From the NCBI GenBank assembly GCA_964230215.1, contig CAXRGQ010000016.1, positions 434,001-498,000 on the forward strand: a DNA stretch of 64,000 nucleotides, in the 5' to 3' direction. Both the position numbers and the translations under genes were made by a program. The DNA comes from JAUILH01 sp964230215. Lineage in GTDB: Bacteria; Bacteroidota; Bacteroidia; Flavobacteriales_D; JAUILH01. The notes beneath the pieces are model-generated. The model was given only the letters and a program-made list of their open reading frames with translations, did not search any database and had not been told where the DNA came from. Every line of letters begins with the position of its first letter. The stretch's first letter is position 1. Below, one piece after another: positions 61,701-64,000 of the stretch.

Positions 61701-63171
61701 TGGAGGAACTGTTCTGCAAGATACGGTTATGAATATCACCGCTGGACCTCAAAGGATTTATTTAAACTTTGATTTAGTTCCTGGTACGGATTATCAACTT
61801 GGTTGTGCTGCTGGCTCTAATCCTAATTTATGGAGAAATGATGCTGGACCAACTTACCCATACACGTTAGCTGGTAAAGTAAGTATTACCGAAAGTAGCG
61901 CAGGTGTAGCCGGTTATTACTACTTCTTCTATGACTGGGAGATTAGAGATCCTTCATGTATTACTAACCTTGTGTCAGTGGACGCTATTGTTAACACCCA
62001 GATGGATGCTACAATTGACCCCGTTACTGCTTTCTGCCCAACAGATGCAGCGGTTAATTTAACAGCAGTTGACGGCGGTGGAACATGGAGTGGAACTGGA
62101 ATCACAAACGGAACAACAGGAGAATTTGACCCTTCAGTAGCTGGAAATGGTATCCATGAAATAATTTACGACATCACAGGAACATGTGGAGATACAGATA
62201 CAATTAGTATTTCTGTTAACAGTGCGCTAGATGCGACTATCACCGCACCTACTAACATGTGTTCCTTAGACCCAAGTTTAAACCTAAATAGCGCTGATGT
62301 TGGTGGAACTTGGTCTGGAACTGGTGTCACTAATACATCTTCTGGAACATTTGATCCAGTAACAGCTGGCGTTGGTACACACGAAATTATCTACGCTATC
62401 TCAGGTGCTTGTGGAGATGCAGATACTGTTAACATTACTATTGACCTGCAACAGGATGCAAGCATTAATCCAGCAGGTCCTTACTGTATTAATGATCCTG
62501 TAGTAAACCTGACTTCAGTTGAGCCAGGAGGAACATGGAGTGGTAACGGAATAACAAACAGTACTACTGGTGAGTTTGATCCAGCCGTTGCAATGGGTGG
62601 AAGTCACACCATAAGCTATGTTCTAACAGGCATTTGTCCTGATAGCTCTGCGATTTCGTTTAATGTATTCAACATACCTAATGTAAACTTATCGGTGACT
62701 AACGACACTGTTTGTTTAAGTTCTTCTCCAGTGACTTTAAATGGCTCAGGTGTGGGAACGGGCGCATACTCAGGGCCTGGCGTAACAGGCAATCTATTTG
62801 ATCCGTCTTCAGCTGGTGTAGGAACGCACACCTTATACTATGAGGTGACAAACTTCAATGGATGTACTGGCATTGATAGTGTTGAAGTAAGAGTTGAAGA
62901 TTGTGTAGGAGTGAACGAAGAATTAAATCATGTATTAAATATCTTCCCTAATCCATCTGATGGCCAATTCAACATTGTTATGAAGGGAAGTGCTGCTTAT
63001 GCATCTCAGCTTGAAATTATGGATGCAGCAGGAAGATTAGTTTATACTAAAAATATACCTGCAAGATTCGGTAGAATTACTATTGCAACGCCAAACTTAA
63101 GTACAGGAATGTATACATTGCGTATATCGAATGTGAAGCATGTGGAGGCGCATCAGTTGATAGTTAGATAG
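58777..63171 (+). CDS. T9SS-exported M4 family metallopeptidase, multidomain
   Basis: The 1464-residue protein has a signal peptide (to SAHAQ), a FTP/PepSY-type propeptide (about 30-230), and the thermolysin-like M4 domain with HEITH at 376-380 and the third zinc ligand Glu400 in ESGALNESFSD; the spacing to His376 is 24 residues, as in thermolysin. A PKD domain (about 565-642), two similar Ig-plus-beta-sandwich modules (about 644-850 and 855-1070), four A-type repeats (1077-1375) and a T9SS type A sorting domain (1385-1464, LNIFPNPSDGQF) follow. It is an extracellular protease processed from a proenzyme. The SiaC-like gene starts 2 bases later. Confidence 0.95.
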   Translation: MRLKLTTLAIASCLLSAHAQENNSLYSLTPQANKQVENLHIDQNHEVPNFIRFKKNQGPKLNEGIRWIKENLCKNPAFNFVLMNSDTDDLGFTHFRYQQTYNGIPIEGTMFLIHAENGTIVSMNGDIFAGDHFSGAKTMAEETALQKAMDSFNSESFKWEIESEEAFIKEKTGNPNATYKPKAELVYVAQNGDFTGKKFRLAYKFDIYAHRPIARAWTFIDAATGKVLFKNKRIYEADTPGTATTAYSGTQNIISDSFGGGYRLRENGRGNGINTYDMQNGTNYGNAQDITSPNPNWVMAGNNQYALDAHWGAEMTYDYYNIEHNRNSIDDNGFALNSYVHYDNNYANAFWNGSEMTYGDGNGTITALTSLDIAGHEITHGLTTFTANLVYQDESGALNESFSDIFGVAVEFFALGQANGDWLMGEDIGSVIRSVSNPNAYGDPDTYFGNGWAPLGGADNGGVHTNSGVQNYWFYLLSEGGSGTNDAGDVYNVTGIGLQDAAAIAFRNLTVYLGPNSNYIDARFYAIQAATDLFGPCSPQVISTTNAWYAVNVGDEYDAVFQTDMVANLTSGCVSPFNVDFSAVSASAGTGTYSWDFGDGNTASGLNVSHTYSTPGTYTVTLIEDGGVCGIDTAINVDFISAGQLALPNVTNGSICTPGAVDLFASSAGNLTWWDAPTGGNQVNTGTSYSPTISTTTSYWVEAETGLTPDYVGPVDNTFGNGGYFTGNQALVFDALQPFTLVSVWVDANGAGNRTIELRDNTGALVQSTTVNVPNGGSRINLNFSVPQGTDFELTSPSPDLYRNSDGAAYPYTLANVCSITGSTAGAAGYYYFFYDWEIQTAPCQSGRVEVIGAIAEDPIAANDSICGTGIATVNATGSGVGTLHWYDDPAGTNQVGTGGSYTTPTISTNTTYYVAEELPGDLNNVGPVDNSIGSGAYFNNDQHLLFDVFSNCTLESVLVYAGSTGSRTIELRDAGGTVLQDTVMNITAGPQRIYLNFDLVPGTDYQLGCAAGSNPNLWRNDAGPTYPYTLAGKVSITESSAGVAGYYYFFYDWEIRDPSCITNLVSVDAIVNTQMDATIDPVTAFCPTDAAVNLTAVDGGGTWSGTGITNGTTGEFDPSVAGNGIHEIIYDITGTCGDTDTISISVNSALDATITAPTNMCSLDPSLNLNSADVGGTWSGTGVTNTSSGTFDPVTAGVGTHEIIYAISGACGDADTVNITIDLQQDASINPAGPYCINDPVVNLTSVEPGGTWSGNGITNSTTGEFDPAVAMGGSHTISYVLTGICPDSSAISFNVFNIPNVNLSVTNDTVCLSSSPVTLNGSGVGTGAYSGPGVTGNLFDPSSAGVGTHTLYYEVTNFNGCTGIDSVEVRVEDCVGVNEELNHVLNIFPNPSDGQFNIVMKGSAAYASQLEIMDAAGRLVYTKNIPARFGRITIATPNLSTGMYTLRISNVKHVEAHQLIVR
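62005..62890 (+). repeat. A-type 75-residue repeats in the M4 peptidase
   Basis: Repeats begin at 62005, 62230, 62455 and 62680, an exact 225-base period for the first three boundaries. Each has DATI or similar, a Cys, GGTWSG and a D-P block. They match the A modules of the type B adhesin at bases 2-1105. Confidence 0.85.
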
Positions 63172-63173
63172 AT

Positions 63174-63542
63174 ATGAGAATCGAGGGGACGAACAAAACA
63201 CCGGACGTAAGGTACGATAAGGTGAACAACAAACTTGTTATTAAGGGCTTATCAATCACTGAAAATGGCCAAGAATTTTTCAATCCACTTATAGATTGGA
63301 TTGAACATCACCTTAAAACTAACGATAGATTATTTACGCTTGAAATTAACTTAGAGTATTACAATACCATGTCGAATTTGTCTTTGTTATCCATATTTAA
63401 GCTTTTTATAAATAGGGATGATGCTAAAATCCTATGGCTATATGATGAGTTTGATGAGGAAATTGGGGATGCAGGTAATGATTTCAATGACATATTAGGT
63501 GATTCAACAAATTTTGAAGTCAGAGCTATCAGTAATGAGTAA
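63174..63542 (+). CDS. Second SiaC-like protein (DUF1987), next to the M4 peptidase
   Basis: The 122-residue protein is a paralogue of the product at 19526-19903: TNKTPDVRYDKVNNKLVIKG, ENGQEFFNPLIDWIE and LEYYNTMSNLSLLSIFKLF. Thr65 holds the expected phosphorylation position, followed by Met instead of Ser. It starts 2 bases after the peptidase stop, so it is co-transcribed. No kinase or phosphatase gene is next to it in the window; it could use the products of the 19526-24876 locus. The end is acidic (DEFDEEIGDAGNDFND). Confidence 0.85.
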   Translation: MRIEGTNKTPDVRYDKVNNKLVIKGLSITENGQEFFNPLIDWIEHHLKTNDRLFTLEINLEYYNTMSNLSLLSIFKLFINRDDAKILWLYDEFDEEIGDAGNDFNDILGDSTNFEVRAISNE

Positions 63543-63625
63543 ATACAACGTTCAATGTTTACTTTGGTCATGGTGAAAACTACGTTTATCAGGTTTATGA
63601 TACTGTCGTCGAATTAAACCGAACC

Positions 63626-63652
63626 TATCTTAGTGTTTTACGTATCTTAGTG
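63626..63652 (+). promoter_or_regulatory. Direct repeat TATCTTAGTG before the last gene
   Basis: TATCTTAGTG occurs at 63626-63635 and 63643-63652, 17 bases apart start to start, upstream of the ATG at 63668. It may be an activator or repressor site. No TAnnTTTG box is clear nearby. Confidence 0.3.
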
Positions 63653-63667
63653 ACTTAAGTAATTAAT

Positions 63668-64000
63668 ATGTTTAAGTACTTAAACACTACTACCCATGTT
63701 AAAAATGTTATTGTTGCCATAATATCTGTTATGCTAGCAGCAACTTGCTACGCGCAACTACCAGGCTACAGCTACTATAACATCCTAACAATTCAAAGTT
63801 CTCAAGTAGCTGGAGGTACTCCACTAAATGATTTCCCTGTGTTGATACACCACACTGATCCAGATCTTGCAACAACAGCTAACGGTGGTCTAGTAGAAAA
63901 TGGTAATGGTTGGGATATTCGCTTGACAGAGTTAGATGGAATTACTTTATTAGACCAGCAATTGGAGAGCTACAACCCAGTTACGGGAGAGATCGCAATT
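63668..64000 (+). CDS. DUF2341-type secreted protein, cut by window end
   Basis: The visible 111 residues start with a signal peptide (hydrophobic NVIVAIISVMLAATCYAQ) and continue with PLNDFPVLIHHTDPDL, GGLVENGNGWDIRLTELDG and LDQQLESYNPVTGEIAI, which is the opening of a DUF2341 domain. This domain occurs at the start of many secreted, often T9SS-exported, glycan-associated proteins. The rest of the gene lies outside the window, so type A or type B sorting cannot be judged. Confidence 0.8.
   Translation, partial: MFKYLNTTTHVKNVIVAIISVMLAATCYAQLPGYSYYNILTIQSSQVAGGTPLNDFPVLIHHTDPDLATTANGGLVENGNGWDIRLTELDGITLLDQQLESYNPVTGEIAI

Noticed and set aside
1..64000. Prophage, insertion sequence or integrative element
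   Set aside because: No transposase, integrase, phage structural gene or target-site duplication was found; the gene content looks like ordinary chromosome.

Overview
This window comes from the chromosome of a low-GC member of the Bacteroidota, most likely a Flavobacteriales-type marine or aquatic bacterium. The evidence is: secreted proteins with type IX secretion system (T9SS) C-terminal sorting domains of both type A and type B; a PorP/SprF-family protein; a short RpoD-type sigma factor without region 1.1; many lipoproteins with an early Cys; and repeated TAnnTTTG promoter boxes typical of this phylum. No rRNA, tRNA, CRISPR array, phage or insertion sequence was recognised. The species cannot be named from the sequence alone.

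Layout. Positions 1-2652 hold the end of a large repeat adhesin (T9SS type B) and a PorP/SprF partner. 2684-10659 is metabolic and housekeeping: an FkbM-like methyltransferase, a fused 2-oxoacid dehydrogenase E1, an AI-2E-type permease, MurQ and a large lipoprotein. 10694-15589 is a compact minus-strand cluster of VOC protein, SDR, CPBP-like membrane protein and SDR, followed by MnmD and a Nudix hydrolase. A divergent HTH protein (15675-16655) precedes an SLC12-like transporter on the minus strand. 19526-24876 is a SiaABC-like phospho-switch: a beta-propeller sensor fused to a PP2C (SpoIIE) phosphatase, an unknown lipoprotein, a SiaB-like kinase and a SiaC-like target. 24936-45769 is mixed: peroxiredoxin, YceI, nitroreductase, peptidases M28 and M61, CPBP protease, MFS transporter, a HU-like/SPOR cell-envelope protein, DUF2779, a di-haem peroxidase and several lipoproteins. 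46221-49494 holds two T9SS type A secreted proteins. 49600-58645 is core: DUF2238, class I aldolase, AccD, RpsO, Pnp, primary sigma factor, Rpe and a LYS1-like oxidoreductase. 58777-63171 is a 1464-residue M4 metallopeptidase exported by T9SS, followed after 2 bases by a second SiaC-like gene. The window ends inside a DUF2341-type secreted protein.

How the genes fit together. The surface programme (repeat adhesin, PorP/SprF, M4 peptidase, two type A proteins, DUF2341 protein) depends on a T9SS encoded elsewhere. The SiaABC-like module has no diguanylate cyclase near it, so its output is unknown; the second SiaC copy beside the secreted peptidase suggests that it may touch the cell surface. 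The primary sigma factor in the window is of the kind that reads the TAnnTTTG boxes annotated here, and those boxes helped choose several start codons (for example murQ, the peroxiredoxin and the LYS1-like gene).
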